Positions 23,276-35,997 of a stretch of 64,000 nt of DNA are shown piece after piece; positions within the stretch are counted from its first letter, which is position 1; every line of letters begins with the position of its first letter. Origin of the DNA: Klebsormidium nitens (Eukaryota > Streptophyta > Klebsormidiophyceae > Klebsormidiales > Klebsormidiaceae); contig DF237172.1 in the NCBI GenBank assembly GCA_000708835.1, forward strand, positions 1 to 64,000, given 5' to 3'. The notes under the pieces are model-generated. The model did not search any database. It saw only the letters and a list, made by a program, of their open reading frames with translations, and was not told the origin of the DNA. The position numbers and the translations under genes are program-made.

Positions 23276-26227
23276 CTTGCAGGAGAATTTCGACGCCCAA
23301 ACCATATTCTTGCAGCTGCGGGTGGCTTTCGGGGACAGACGGGCCGCGGTCACCAGTGAGCTGTGCGAACTGCTCGCGAGCGCACTGGAGGCCGCCGACG
23401 GCATCCCGTGCCAACTCACGGAAGCAGCGGAACAGGCGGCAGCGGAACTGGTGAGTGTGGCTGCCTCATCGCACCGTTTGGGTGGAGCTTCTCTAGGATC
23501 CTGAGGCAATTTGTCGGTTCAGCCGTTGGCCTGTTCCGTTCTATTTGGACCTGGCTTTGTTCCGAAGCGGAACCACTCTACCGTTTGGAGTCTAGGTAGT
23601 TTTGGAGCTGTCTGGGATTCAGATTGAACGTGCTCTATGTCCGCACCAGTCAGAAGATGCATACACCGGACACTTGCACCGTCAAGCGAACGTGGTACCG
23701 TGAACTTTGATGTTTTCTTGTACCAAGGTTTCTATAAAGAGCCACCAGATTGAGTCGCCATGTACCATGACTTATCGACTCGTCCGAAACCCAGCCATCA
23801 AATTTGGGCCGCAGAGACAGGCGAGACGCACCGATGATCGAGTTCTATGCTCGAATCGGGTCAGATTATGTCGTTTAGCCATGTGGATTTCTCTGTCTTG
23901 AATTGCAGTTAAGCGCCGAGTCGGAGCTAAGTTCCGAATTGGCGCCAGACGCGAAGGCCACGAAGAAAGGGAAAAAGAAAAAGAAAAAGGGTCATTCGAC
24001 GCACACACCGGGGCGTTTACCCGCCGCGGCTGGGGGAGTATTAGCCGGGAAGGTCGACTTGAGCGGAGATGACGTCAGCTCGCCCCGTCAGCTTGCCCCA
24101 GGGCCGTCACTGGCTCCCCCCGCCGACGGTGCCGACTCATCAAGAGACACCAGTGACGGCAAACCCCGTAATAAGCCCAGTTATAAACCCGTTGATGACC
24201 CGGGTGATGAATCGGGCGTCCGAATGGCCGGGGAATCAGAACCGTCCAGCCGCTCGGGAGGGGATGTCGAGATGGGCGGAGGAATCGACCAGGGGAGAGG
24301 AGAGCGGCGACAGGGAGATGCGGAGCAGGGGCCAGGAAGCGCCGGCAGTCGGACCCCGTCGGACCGTCCCAGCGTTGGCGCAAGAGGCAGAGGAGCAGTG
24401 GAGGCCGCTGACGTCATCAGCGGTCACCAGGAGGTGGGTTTGAAAAAGCTGTATAAGCGGACAACCCTCTCTCGTTCAAACCAGGCGCGATGGCGTCCTA
24501 GAGGTGCATTTGAATCTGCACCAACACGTGGCACCTTCCTGCGGTGAACTCGTCGGCCTGGGGCCGCGTGGAGCAGAGAACACTCCGCTCCTTAGAGTCG
24601 TCCAGAAAATTACTTCTCAGGAACGAATAGAAAAGCGTTCGATCAGAGTTGCGGACTAGAGCTCTTCAAACTGGCAGCGTCATTACCCATCAAATTGAAG
24701 AACGTCCAAGCAGAGTAGCTGATACAGACTCGACGGATCCAAGGATGCATTATTGACACCTTTCGCACAGGTTCGAGGGGACTCCTCTCCTGCCTCAACG
24801 GAGACGGGTCCGGGAGCCGCCTCGTCTTCCTCTCCGACCCACTCCGTTAGGCCCCTGATTACGAACCCGCCCAATGCGCCACCCGCGGCAGCGATCCCGG
24901 AGTCTCCGCTGGGCGAAACAAAGGCCCTACCGCCCGACTGCTGCAAGCCAAACGCCGGAGGCCGCTCCGACGTGGAAACGCTTTCGAAGAGCCACGTGGC
25001 AGCCGGTGAGAGGCCGCCGGGGCGCGGCAGGGGCGGAACTCTGGGCGGCCAGGATTCGAAGGCCGGGAGCTCTTCGGCACCTGCGACAGGTAAGGCCCAC
25101 TTTGTTACGACTCTGTGTTACTCACTCGTTTAGTTCGCAACACAACTGTTTTTGGGGCAAATCCATCTTGTGCGTGCTGCTGACCAAACAATTCCGATCA
25201 ATGGGCACTCCATCTTGTCACCTCGGTATTGAGGATCTGAGAAAGATGGGCCTTCGACAAAAGAAACTTCTCTGTTCAAAGACACCGAAGCTGTCCTTAG
25301 GTGTATGATGCAGCCTAGCTTGTGCGAGAAGATATACAGGGACTTTACCGTGGAAACGGCTGTCGGACACACGAGATTCCTGTTCTTAGTTTTCCTTGCC
25401 TAAATGAATGAAGTGAACTTACCAAACAGAGAAGATGCCACTGTCTTTGGTCGACAAGTTTTTCTTTGTGCATTTCCGTAGTTATTGCAAACCCGTCCTT
25501 GCAGAAGCTAAGTTTCCCTAGATCCGTTTCACCAACAAAGTGTTTCTCTAGTTATCATTCTCTGAGCCCTGGGTGTCACGTCCCAGACAGTATGAACATG
25601 TCCCTGGAAGCCGGGACTTGACACTGGCAGCTCCATGGTTCGCTTACTGCAGATTCACCGCCGAGACGGTTGGGCCGTTTCCGGCCACTCCGCTTTGTTC
25701 GGTCGGCTAGGTAGTCCGCGGATTTGTCGCTCCGCAGCTGCTGACGTTGCACCCGAACTTATCTGCGGAACTTCGAGGCTCTCCAAATTGATACTGCGGC
25801 CGGAACTCGAACTACTCGCTTCTGCCCTCTGCAGAATCTGTGACTGCGGCAATTGGGCGCCAGGATATCCAGCTAGGCCCCACCACAACCCTACTGGCCG
25901 TTTCTACCGGTTAGTGGGCTGTCACCTGCGTCCCAGGGAGCGCCGCCCGGTGTTGACGTCAGCCATGACGACTCTACTTCTCTACTCCCAGTCCCGGCCC
26001 TCACTCCCAAGGATCAGGCCGACCCTTCTGGCGAACCCCAATCTGCTGAAAGCGGACCGCGCGTAGTTCAGACGGTGCGGAATGTAATGGGCAAACGCAA
26101 AAGCAATCGCGAAGAAAAGCTGTCGGGGGCCCTTCCAGGGCAGACGAAGCCGGCGGTGATTCCTTCAGGCAACGGGGCCACTCTCATCTCCCGAGCAACA
26201 GCTGCGTCGCTGTCTCAGGGGTCTGGA

Positions 26228-26292
26228 GACCTGCAAGCAAATCCTTATCCTTACCCAAACACGAACCCTAACCTCAACCCTATCACTAACCC
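26228..26292 (+). repeat. Telomere-like CCCTAA run inside a coding exon
   Basis: Repeated (A)ACCCTAAC-like units encode the alternating Pro-Asn/Tyr stretch NPYPYPNTNPNLNPITNP in the RING exon. The paralogue has GGGTTAGGATTAGGG and further copies at about 36902-36935 (opposite strand), encoding NPNPNPNPISDSNP. The low-complexity peptide therefore stems from a telomere-like microsatellite in both copies. Confidence 0.75.
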
Positions 26293-27097
26293 TCAGCATT
26301 CCCCGCTTACCAGTGAAGCCTCCCGTAAGCCCCGGGCGCCGTACAACCCCCTCGCCCGAGCGAGGCCCCTTACCCCGGCGGTTCCCACCGGGCACTCTTT
26401 GTTTCCCGAGGCAAGCGCCGTCCCGGCCACCCCGCCAAGAGGCAGAACTTCGTCGGTGGATCAACCGACTGCCAAAAACCCTGAGCCCTCGACAAGTGGA
26501 ATGGACGTGACATCAGTGGAAGCGTCCGCAGACGTCACCCATGACGTGCCCCGCCTAATGACAGGTGTTCATTCGGAGGCTGCCGGCCCAGGCGCACAGC
26601 GGTCGCCGGAGCCTGAGTCGTTCTCCCCTGAGCTGCCTTCGATACTGGCGATGCTCCTACCGGTAGAAGGTGCTAGTCAAAACGTACCCCCTCCGAATTC
26701 AATTGCGTTCTCCAATGTGTATAAATTTGAGGGCCACCGACCAAACCCCGGATCAGACTCGACCGGATCAAGCCACTCGGCTCATGCTGATTGGGTTGAA
26801 ACCCTCGAGAGTGGGCCCGATACCTGGGGCGAGTCGGCGTCGGTTCAAACAAAGAGTTACATTGCATCAGATAGGGCAGTAGGACGGAAGAAGACGAAAA
26901 ATCATAGCGGCCCGGATAAGCAGAACGGACAGGGGAGCGACGTTTGTTGCATCTGCTTTGACAGCCCAAAGAACGGGGCAATCGTGCCGTGCGGCCATTG
27001 CTTGTGCTACGAGTGTGGCACTTTGATCAAGGAAAAGAGAGCGGAGTGTCCGTTCTGCAACACCAAGATCGAGAGCATCTTTAGATTATTCCTCTGA

Positions 27098-28329
27098 GCT
27101 TGAGGATGAGATTGAGCAACCTTAAGCCGTAGTTTTAGGACTNNNNNNNNNNNNNNNNNNNNNNNNNNNNNNNNNNNNNNNNNNNNNNNNNNNNNNNNNN
27201 NNNNNNNNNNNNNNNNNNNNNNNNNNNNNNNNNNNNNNNNNNNNNNNNNNNNNNNNNNNNNNNNNNNNNNNNNNNNNNNNNNNNNNNNNNNNNNNNNNNN
27301 NNNNNNNNNNNNNNNNNNNNNNNNNNNNNNNNNNNNNNNNNNNNNNNNNNNNNNNNNNNNNNNNNNNNNNNNNNNNNNNNNNNNNNNNNNNNNNNNNNNN
27401 NNNNNNNNNNNNNNNNNNNNNNNNNNNNNNNNNNNNNNNNNNNNNNNNNNNNNNNNNNNNNNGCGACAGCCGGGCACTAAAGTGCACGCCGGGTCGACGT
27501 GGCTCAATTGCGGTCACGGGCGACGAATAACCGGGCGCGATCTTCATGCAATGGACATGCAAACGGTGGCTCATGGCCACATGCAATTCCTCTGGGAAAC
27601 CCTAACGGCGTGATGGGTGGAAACCCTATATGCACGAATGGCGAAAAGCCTTACTAACTAGCATGAGGCACAACTAGCACGTGCATCCGAGCCGTCACGG
27701 CAACGAGGCCACACAGCGTGACACTGTGTTCGAGGGTCATCGATAGAAAGAGGCCACGATGTAATTACTTGATTGCTACAATAACCCGGTAAAGTGTTTG
27801 CAAACCGTCGAGGTCAGGTCACTTGCAGATCATTGCATATCATGTGGCCACTCTGAATTAACGATCGGCGTCAGCTTTACTTATACTTGGAAGAGCAACT
27901 GGTATGATCTCCAAAATCGTGCAAACGGTGTGCATGATCATCGGATATTGTCGCCAAGCCTGATCTCTTTCAATTAAGCAATCGGAGATGAATTGCGCGA
28001 AGCACGAGTCGAGCAATCAATGGTTACTTCTTTTCGTACTCAAACACTTGCAATTAATGCCATATGCGAGCCGCACACAAGCTGGTCTAGATTGCATGGC
28101 TCATCTTCTAGGTTATAAGGGATATGATCATATCCTTCCAACGAACTTAGGTCTTAATCAACTGCTCCCTTCTTTCACGACTAGAGAGCTGTCGGCATGA
28201 CCGAGTAACAGCTCCAGAGGTTGCGATTTCAAAGCGCATGGTCGGAGTCAATCGAATTGAATGGGCGGTTCATGGTGGAAACGGTTCGTGTTAACAACAT
28301 CAGTGTCACAACATAATTCAGAGTTGCAC
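27098..28329. other. Non-coding stretch containing the assembly gap
   Basis: Bases 27143-27462 are 320 Ns. The flanks (27098-27142 and 27463-28329) show no gene I can support. The open frames running through the Ns are artefacts. Confidence 0.8.
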
Positions 28330-28720
28330 GGGACCGTTATGATGCATGAGACCTGTCAAGCCCTCGAACCCCGGCTGCGGTCCGGCCAGCAAAGACCATG
28401 CGGCACAAGGCCGAACTGACCCTTCTTGAGCCATCTCGCATAAGGTCAGCCAGAGCGCCTTCATCCATCAAAGCGCGCGCACTCTCTTCGGCCCACGTCT
28501 TCACAGTCTAACCACGATCTCGCAGAAGGCCCGCGCGGATCCTTTGCACTCGTCTGCAGCTCGGAGGAAGTACAGGGCTTTCATGCAGGCTCCCTCTGTC
28601 CGCTTCTTGCCCCGAAGTCCGGAAACAGTCAGCTGCTTCAAGGCCTCCAGGAACTCCCGGATGTTGTCCGAAGTGTGTTATGCCTTGGCGCCGCCCTGTG
28701 CCTTCGCGTCCATCTTTCAA
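28330..28720 (-). pseudogene. Decayed inverted relative of the gene at 29522
   Basis: On the minus strand, 28690-28505 encodes SDNIREFLEALKQL, then YFLRAADECKGSARAFCEIV. This parallels TDKLRAFLDALKSG, YLDLLEAAYDRRRG and PQGFCRAVC of the plus-strand gene at 29522-29952. After a frame change near 28505 it continues KTWAEESARALMDEGAL, matching VGWAEAEERNGLEHEEL. A stop precedes the segment. It looks like an old inverted duplicate with frameshifts. Confidence 0.45.
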
Positions 28721-29521
28721 GATTCGAGTTTTCGAATCATTGCCCCAGCGGCTTAGCTTTGATGTCCCGGTCTAAAGAGAGAACGCCCACCGTAGCTACT
28801 ATTATGAAAGGGCAACGTGATCCTGTGGAATGACCAGGACATAGCTAGACTCGGAATCTTAGAAGGAGAATGTTGAGGAGATGTGCGTAGTCTTCTCTAT
28901 TTCAGCGTCCTCTCTGCTGCGTTCTTAGTTTAGAGTTCCTGCAGATGGAGGGGGCGAGTCTGCCGCGTGATTCACACTAAGGGAAGCTTCAGCTCTCGGT
29001 AGAAAGGTACGAATAACCGAGGATCAAAACTCTGGCTGTCACATTGAAACTGTCCTAGTGACCTTGACGAACGTAAGCCGCATCTGGGCAAAGGGGAGAA
29101 CAAGCGCATGCAGTGCTCGTGGCGTTCCAGTTGAAGTGGTGCGCCGGTATGTGTTTCCCCCTCGGCCACGAAGGCACAGTACCGGTCCGGGGCACCTCAA
29201 TGTACCGGCTCACATATCCTTCGGCGCAGTGCCGGGTGGGCGCCTCTCATAAGACCTTGCAAGACAGGTAGAGGAGGATTGGGCCAAGCCCATCACCTTT
29301 ACATACAACAAGGCGACTTGAGGGGTGCTTGTGTGGACCGGTTTCTGCTTCAGCTTCTGAGCTCGTAAGCACCTCGGCGTGGAAAGCCCCTTACCTGGAA
29401 GATTCTTCCTTTGCTCCGCTCGTTCCCAAGGTTGGACAGTTTGCTCGGTTCACAAGCAGCCTTTGTCCCCACAGTCTTTTGAACCTTCGAGCGCTTCGAG
29501 AGAGAGGGATTGGAGAATACG

Positions 29522-30121
29522 ATGGAACGCGCTTCGAAGTATGGGCGAGCTCTCGACACCACCGACAAGCTACGCGCGTTCCTAGACGCCCTCAAGTCCG
29601 GCCTGACCGGAAGCAACCGCAGCAATCTGAGCCGCCGGAACAGGCTGTTTGCTGACGTGGGCGGTAGCGTCACACCCGGGCTGATGCAGTACCTCGACCT
29701 GCTGGAAGCGGCGTACGACCGCCGGAGGGGGAGGCCCCAGGGGTTCTGCCGGGCGGTCTGCGGAACGATGGTGGGCTGGGCGGAAGCGGAAGAGCGGAAC
29801 GGTCTGGAGCACGAAGAACTAGAGGCGGAAATGTTCTCGAAGTGGGGCAAAAGCGGGAAGGGGTTCTCATTGGTCCCGGAGGCGCTGCAGGACGCGATGC
29901 GGCCTGAGTATAAGGCGGCGATGGAATATGCGGCGGACTACCTGCTGAGCGAGTAAGCACCCGATCGAGAAACTTCTGTTCATGTACTGCGGTAATATCG
30001 AGCCGGCGCATACTGATACGCTGATACTGAACCCGCTTGCCTGATCTCCAGCGCGCTGTTTGAGCGACGGAGAGGGAAAAAGCAGTCGAAAGCTCTATGT
30101 GGAGCAGAGACTGATATTTAA
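29522..30121 (+). CDS. Small helical protein of unknown function
   Basis: The open frame from ATG 29522 has strong coding character. If the donor GTAAGC at 29953 and acceptor CTCCAG ending 30051 are used (99-bp intron, phase 2), the protein ends at 30119-30121 with about 166 aa. Read through, it stops at 29954-29956. The sequence is predicted alpha-helical and charged, with a TDKLRAFLDALKSG helix, a DRRRGRP basic turn, AEAEERNGLEHEELEAE, and a basic tail (FERRRGKKQSK). I do not recognise the family. The start may lie in an upstream exon, because a stop lies in this frame just before the ATG region. The inverted fragment at 28330-28720 is a likely relative. Confidence 0.5.
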
Positions 30122-30949
30122 AGATGCGTTTCAGGCAAGTGATAATAAAAACAAGTAACAAGTCAGCGATACGAATGATAGAGGCAAACACGAGGTACGT
30201 GACGAAAGCAACCGCTTTTCTGTTTCTGAATCACCGGAATGCAAGGGCGTAGACTTTAATCTGGTTCGTGAAAAGACGTACGGAGAGAGCCGCAAGGCCG
30301 TTTCGCCTCCTCCAGTCCCTGCTACCATTTTGACCCTTGCATTAGGTGCGCGATCTACGGCCCTTTGGTACTCTTTTTCTCAAGTCCTTGGATCGAATAT
30401 GATCGAGAAAAGCTGATGTCAGGTGCTGGTCAACAGGCCATTCTGAAATTTGGCTTGCGGGTGAGGATTTTTCTCCTTTCTTCTGGCAGTTCCGGATCGA
30501 GCGCGCTTAGCAGCGGCCTGAGGGTCGCAAAGGTCCTGACGGGGGTGTACGCCATCCAAGTGTAACTTCACACAAGGGATCCTTTTGACGTGGTATGACT
30601 CGGAGTCGACCAAGAACCTTTACTGTTTGCGTCTCTCGAATTGCGCATCATCATAATTGTTCGAGAATCTGTTTGATGAGGATCAATGCCTTGCCTGTTT
30701 TTCTTGTGCTTTCATGTGGTCACTGTAAAGATACCATGGACATAAACTTCAGCAGCCGTGATATTACCTTGTTGTTTCTAGATCCACTTTTTTCTCGTCG
30801 AAGCTGGATCGAATCAACGTATTGTTTTCAACCCCATGAAGGGCGCTTGGAATGTCTTCCTCAACTTTCCGTTTGAAGTTCAGCCGCTCTAATGACGATT
30901 TTGCTGACATTTGTGCTGACGGCGAAGCCTTCCTCTGACTGCCCACCAG

Positions 30950-33218
30950 GATCTGGACGAAGATCTCGCTGACGTCATGGTGGAGGACCTGTCAAGCCTG
31001 GATCTCCCTGACGGGTGGAGAAACTACCTGCGAGAGAGCCGTGCGGAAACGGAAATGACAGACGTGAGGGAATAGAGAGGCGCAGTGTTTCAGAAAATCC
31101 ATGGAGATTCCACAATCAAATGCTCGGCTTCTTCTCTCTTCCTTTTCGGATTGCTTCGCGTCTCTGTAATTTCGTTTGTAATATTATTTTTGTGGCTACG
31201 CCCTTTCGCTGCCCCCGCGGCCTGTCTCTTTGCTTTAACGGAAACCGTGACACCACTCCCAAACGCCTTCGATTCCTGGTACACTCAAGCAGATGCCGAT
31301 TGAGATTCTGACATTGTCAGCTTGTGGGACTGATACTCGACGCGGCACCGTGTGCAGATTGATTTGACGAAGTCTCTGGGCTTTTCGATTTTGGAACCTG
31401 CATCCATCTGCACTTCTGCCGAGTCCTTTGGTATTTCTCGATCTAGTGAACAGCAAGCCCAGTGAACAGTAAGCACTTTGGGGTTTACTAAAACCCTAAC
31501 CCAAAATATTACCCGCTCCGCACCCGTTCCCACCCTAACAACCTAACTAACCCTACCCGTCTCCATTACTGTTCACCGGCTGTTACTATTCACTACATCG
31601 ATCGGGATGTCCTGTGGGCATCCACCTTCTTCTGCTGATGCATGATGCATGATCCTGATGAAGCTCCACCTGTTCCGGCGTTAAGACAAGCAAGGTTTCC
31701 TGTCTTTCAAGGATCCGGGAGTCGAACTTTTCACTTGTCACACTTTTATACTTGTCACACTCTTTACACTTGTCGCATTGTCACCATCAGTGAGCGCTCA
31801 GATCTATAAGCAGCGGATGCTTTCTAGCCGAAAACGTTAAGCAGCCCACATATTACCTGAAGCCTGTTGAAGATAACGGAGGAAACTCAATCCGCCTCCG
31901 TGCCCTCTAGTTGGAAGACCCCAGTGACCGCAGTTTTGCTCCCCCCTCCGCAGACCGCGCCGGCCGCAGGGGCGCCCGCGGCGCGGCGCGTGCCCGCGCG
32001 CGCGCGCGGTTGGCCCGCGTCGGCTGTTTTCGACGTGGGCGGCTCTTCCGCAGATGACCGAATTACGTGCCCGGACTGCGGCAAGGGGTTCGCGAGCCGA
32101 CACTCTCTGGCCAACCACAAGCGCGTGCACGATTCTTGGCTGGCCAAGGTGAGGTCTGGTTCCGGTGCGGTTCCGTTCCGTTCCGTTCTGATGGATGCGG
32201 CGAGAACATTGGGGTTACCAAGGATCCTGCAAAAAGTCCTCGGGAAAGATCAATCAAGGAATGGTAGAGGGGGCCCTTGCAAGAATACCAGGGCGGCATT
32301 TGAATCGTACAGTTTTTCTTTTCTTTTCTGAGTCGGATAATTGGTTGAAAGCTAGATTCTAGGGAGAACTTCTCAACGAAGGCGATGCCGGAATACAAGA
32401 TTCGAACCTCACTCTGCACCTTTGTTGATCTCCTGAGTTTATTGCTTCAGAAGTTATTGATCCCGCCTTGTCCTCAGGACAAATCCTTTCCCAATCCTCT
32501 TTCGCAAGAGATCATACCAAACCTTAGGGTAACGAAGTTGTTGGCGCTCAGAGATGTACCTTTTCACGAGCGCCCTTTCAGAACTGAGCAGACGTGAGGG
32601 TTCATCTCGCTCAAAAGGAAGTGGCGGGACGATGCATTGAAAATTCACCAGGCCCGAACGGCTTTCCTGCTTCGTATAGCCAAACCGATGGCAGAACTCC
32701 CATGTGCCCGCTGTTTCGTTTGGGAACAGTATGCTCGGGATTGCCGCTCCGCTTCGTCTCTTCTTTTTAAGCTGAGGTACTTGCATTCTATCATGCACGC
32801 CATTCCGCATCTTATTTCCCGTCAATTCAGTCTATGACAACCGGGGAAGAAATTCTGGTTTCGGCTTTCTCAAGCGGGAATTCAAGCACGACCTGAAAGT
32901 GGATGACTCAGGAGCTTTTCAGGCTAGTGGGCGTTCGACCAGTCCTTACTCTCCGTATGTTGCACCTCTCAGGACGTCGGTAGCAGCTCAAGGGGCCAGA
33001 AGAGCGGAGCGTCCGCCGTCGATGTGGATTCGGACGACGATCGGACGGTCCGGCGTGTCCTGGAGAAGAAAGCCAAGTTTGGCTCCAGCCGGGGCGACCC
33101 AGCGAGAGAAAAAGCGTCCCCGAAAAATGACGTGGCTGCCGACGTGGCGCAAGCTCTGAAGGCGATGCTAGCAAAAGAAATCAAAGCGGGCGCGCGGCTC
33201 CTTACAGAGGAGGTTTAA
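30950..33218 (+). CDS. C2H2 zinc-finger protein, 3' exons
   Basis: Three phase-0 exons join in frame: 30950-31063 (acidic, DLDEDLADVMVEDLSSLDLP), 31954-32148 and 32973-33218, stop TAA 33216-33218. The middle exon carries one canonical C2H2 finger, C-P-D-C-x12-H-x3-H (CPDCGKGFASRHSLANHKRV then H), after an Ala/Arg/Pro stretch encoded by alternating GC bases. The last exon is charged and helical (DVDSDDDRTVRRVLEKKAKF, DVAADVAQALKAMLAKEI). A single finger with acidic and basic flanks fits a nucleic-acid-binding or chromatin protein, but I cannot name it. The first exon, with the start codon, was not found. It should lie between 30122 and 30940, or the gene may include the exons at 29522-30051. 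Confidence 0.55.
31444..31595. mobile_element. MITE-like element, copy C
   Basis: Terminal inverted repeats of about 30 bp (TAGTGAACAGCAAG...GTGAACAGTAA at left, the imperfect complement at 31566-31595) each hold the GTGAA(C/T)AG unit twice. The core on the minus strand has GTTAGGGTGGGAACGGG then CGGAGCGGGT. TCGATC occurs at 31438-31443 and 31598-31603, a possible target-site duplication. It lies in an intron of the C2H2 gene. Confidence 0.75.
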
Positions 33219-34253
33219 ACTAAGGAGCGTTAGAAAGCGAGCAGGTTGTCAAGGAGCGAGCTACATTGTCAGAACGTGATGTCCAATACAAAGTTACACG
33301 CGAAGGGATTAGGGAGTAAAAAATCAGCTTATGGCGCTGTCGACTACAGGCAAGGCGATAAGGCTGTAACAGATGGGAGGTATGAAACGGCATGATATGA
33401 ACATCTAAGATTGGGCATCAAGACTCGACGTGCGGTCTGTCGATTCTGCTCCACAAACAAACAAATCTACCAGTAGAAGATGAAAAAAACATAGATAAAA
33501 CGCCTTACAGCGTTTCCCACTTTCTCAAAAAGCAGATGTCCACGTGGTTCATCTCAAGAAGCAATTCAATTCATATAAGGTGACGGCCTTGCCCGATGGC
33601 ATGCAGAAAGGCAGACCAGCTCTGTATAGAGTGTCAACTCCAACGTACGACTGCGTTCGATCAGACACATGTGAATAATCCATCATGTTGCAAGCTGCAA
33701 TTGCGCAAGGGAGAGATAGTTGCAGGCCTCCCATATTTACAGACTCCTTGTAATGATTACGAAGGCATGTCTTGCACGTGTCAAGTCACGATTGGACGGT
33801 TGCCTTGAATGTTGTTTCCTTTTAGAACATGCGACCGCATTCGTTGGACCGTCACGCCGTCCAGACAGCTAAGAGTAATATTCCTTGACCCATCCGATTA
33901 CAGATTAGGGTCGTTTGGATTTGAAAATGAAAGCCTTCCTGGGTTCTTGGAAAATGGTACTATAATCTTTTGGAAACCAAGACTTCCGTTGATCCTCTTC
34001 GTCTCTTTCAGTGACGTCCGCCAATCAGGTACAGTTCTGCTACGACTCGTCATACTCGATACATTATTGAGCTTTACCCACATTCCTAAACGGTCTTATA
34101 ACTTTGTACGGACCTGAGTACTGGTTGGCAAACAGACTCAAACGTCACTGATATTCCTTTTCTATCATGCGCACCGCTGCCTTCAGTTGCTTCTCCATCT
34201 TTCCCGCGGTACGCGCTCGCCAAGAATCTGACTGGCGCATCCTTGGAATCATC
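33219..34253. other. Intergenic, nothing recognised
   Basis: I see no coding exon, RNA gene or structured repeat that I can support between the C2H2 gene stop and the minus-strand exon ending at 34254. Confidence 0.5.
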
Positions 34254-34466
34254 TTATTGGCCCTCCGCTCTTCCGCAGGATTCCGGTCCGTTTTTCGCTC
34301 TTCCGCCGGAAGCTGATCCGTTCTCCTGGCGATCTGCTGGCGGGTCTTGGTCCGCCTCCTCATCGTTCGCCTCTTGGCGGCTGGAAACGTCCGTGTTCGT
34401 TTTCGGATCGCTTTCTGCTTTTCCGCTGTCGGAGTCATCTGACGGAACTACGGACGTGCGAACCTC
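34254..34466 (-). CDS. Probable last exon of an acidic, disordered protein
   Basis: From an acceptor GTAACAG just above 34466, the minus strand reads EVRTSVVPSDDSDSGKAESD, then an Asp/Glu/Gln/Asn-rich stretch (RQEANDEEADQDPPADRQEN), ending GRAEGQ and a stop at 34254-34256. This is 71 codons in phase 0. The composition is like the disordered exons of the RING gene pair nearby. No upstream exon was identified. An overlapping minus-strand frame is Lys/Arg-rich and less convincing. Confidence 0.35.
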   Translation of the reverse strand, partial: EVRTSVVPSDDSDSGKAESDPKTNTDVSSRQEANDEEADQDPPADRQENGSASGGRAKNGPESCGRAEGQ

Positions 34467-35997
34467 CTGTTACGGGAACGAACGAAGGTTGTGAAACTTC
34501 AAGTTCTCTATGAATGCTGACTATTTGGTCACATTTAAAAATGCGACGTCGAAGTCTGATCAGCCAGTATTGAAAATCCACAAAGTCACAAGCCTTCTAC
34601 TGATCTGGCGAGATAACACTGAGCTCTTTGAAGATTGCCACAAATTGAGTCTCTGAATTCCGTGCCTTTGGGCAACAGCATGGCGCCGCAACAGCATAGG
34701 CCAGGTGATTTAGACGCGCCATCCGCGTGCCCGATGTACACCGCTTCATAGCCGCCGAAAAATCCAAATGGGGATGGACAGTCGATGCGAGCATTGACAG
34801 AACGTGCTCTTCATGCAAGCAGAGACCTTGTTCAGTCTTTTTCTTTGAGGAAGCAACAGAAAAGACACAAATCTGTTGACGTAGCCACCATCAGGTGGGT
34901 CCCTGAGCTATCGGACTAGAGGCTTTGACTTACGCGGAGTCCTTGGACTGCGTCCTAGTAGAACGTCTTTGCACGTCTTGCGGCAAATCGAGCCGACCCC
35001 CCCGCAGGCCCGCCCTTCGGGCTCGTTGCTAAATTTTCTGTCTCTATCGACATGAGTCTAACGTGGCGGACGTGCACTGCAGCACCGGGTGACTCTAATC
35101 TCAATTGTTTATAGGAAGCGTGACATGACAACAGCTTGGGACTTGAAGCAATGGCGTGGTATAAGTTCTGGAACTTAAGTGAGGCCAGGGCCTTGCCACA
35201 GCGAGGGACTACTTAGTGCATTGAAAAGCACTGGCCTTTCGATCATCGAACTCGTAAGTAACAGCCACTTGACGTACAATGCAACGTCGAAGTTTTGCAT
35301 GGTGACGAGCACGTTATATTTCCAAGTTGCAGCATACTAGATCACCTTGGTGTGCATGCACATCATCACGCGGTTGGCTGCTGCACACAATGTCGGTTTA
35401 CTGAACTTAGCCACGTACGTACTGTGGTATATATGGCAATGTTTAGAGCGAGGTATCAAATAAGTCGTTGCATGCATGCCGTACACTATAACAAGCTAGA
35501 CTCACTGGACATACTAAGCCGTCGGTCATGTGGCAGTTCAGCTAAAATGTACTTGCTTTGCCTGACTCAACGTTGTTAGCAAATGATGACCAAGAGCTTC
35601 GCAGATCGTACATGTTATCTCCCAAAACCACCAAACCAAGCCTCTTTGATTGCAGCTTGCTTCTCGCACATGTCACGATGACGTTCATGTCCTTCGCGTT
35701 TGATTGCCAGGCGTTGGGATCATTGGCGGCGTTGATGAACAGCGTTCGCACGATCTGGTAGTGCATAACAGCGATAACAGCGCAGTTGCGCTTCAAGTAT
35801 CATTGATTTCAATGCCAACAGTGTTTTTGGCGCGCTTGCATTGCAAAGCCTCGCTCTGTACGTAATGCATGACCTCACCCTCAAATATTTTTCTAAGGGA
35901 CTTTTAGCTAGTATCTACATTATGACTCTGGTCCACTGGCGGCTCTAACGCAGTCTATTAATCTAGATTGAAAGTTGCCCAAGCTTCATGCTCGAGC
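34467..35997. other. Intergenic, nothing recognised
   Basis: About 1.5 kb above the acidic exon and below the RING gene stop. The open frames are short and of non-coding composition. The 3' untranslated region of the RING gene should end here. Confidence 0.5.

Larger units (their letters stand above)
18043..27097 (+). pseudogene. DUF627-DUF629-module-RING gene, disrupted copy
   Basis: Exons equivalent to those of the intact paralogue at 49983-35998 are 18043-19046, 19654-20074, 20618-20739, 21294-22514, 23283-23450, 23909-24433, 24771-25089 and 25835-27097. Exon 1 begins MGKKNKGRAAG and carries a DUF627-type helical repeat region and an acidic tail. Exon 2, absent from the paralogue, has C-D-A-T-F...AHH, resembling the DUF629 zinc-finger start. 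The last exon ends in a C3HC4 RING (26945-27058). Three defects are visible: the frame changes inside exon 2 between about 19840 and 19870; TGA at 21417-21419 lies in frame in exon 4; and a one-base shift occurs at about 25878-25900 relative to the paralogue. All splice phases otherwise agree. It is probably a pseudogene, though assembly errors or unusual splicing could explain single defects. The long intact stretches suggest recent loss. Confidence 0.65.

Noticed and set aside
27007-27586. Open frames through the run of Ns
   Set aside because: They are artefacts of unknown bases being translated.
34145-34438. Lys/Arg-rich 97-codon minus-strand frame
   Set aside because: The overlapping frame on the same strand (VPSDDSDSGKAESD...) has an acceptor, a balanced acidic composition and a stop, and fits local protein style better.
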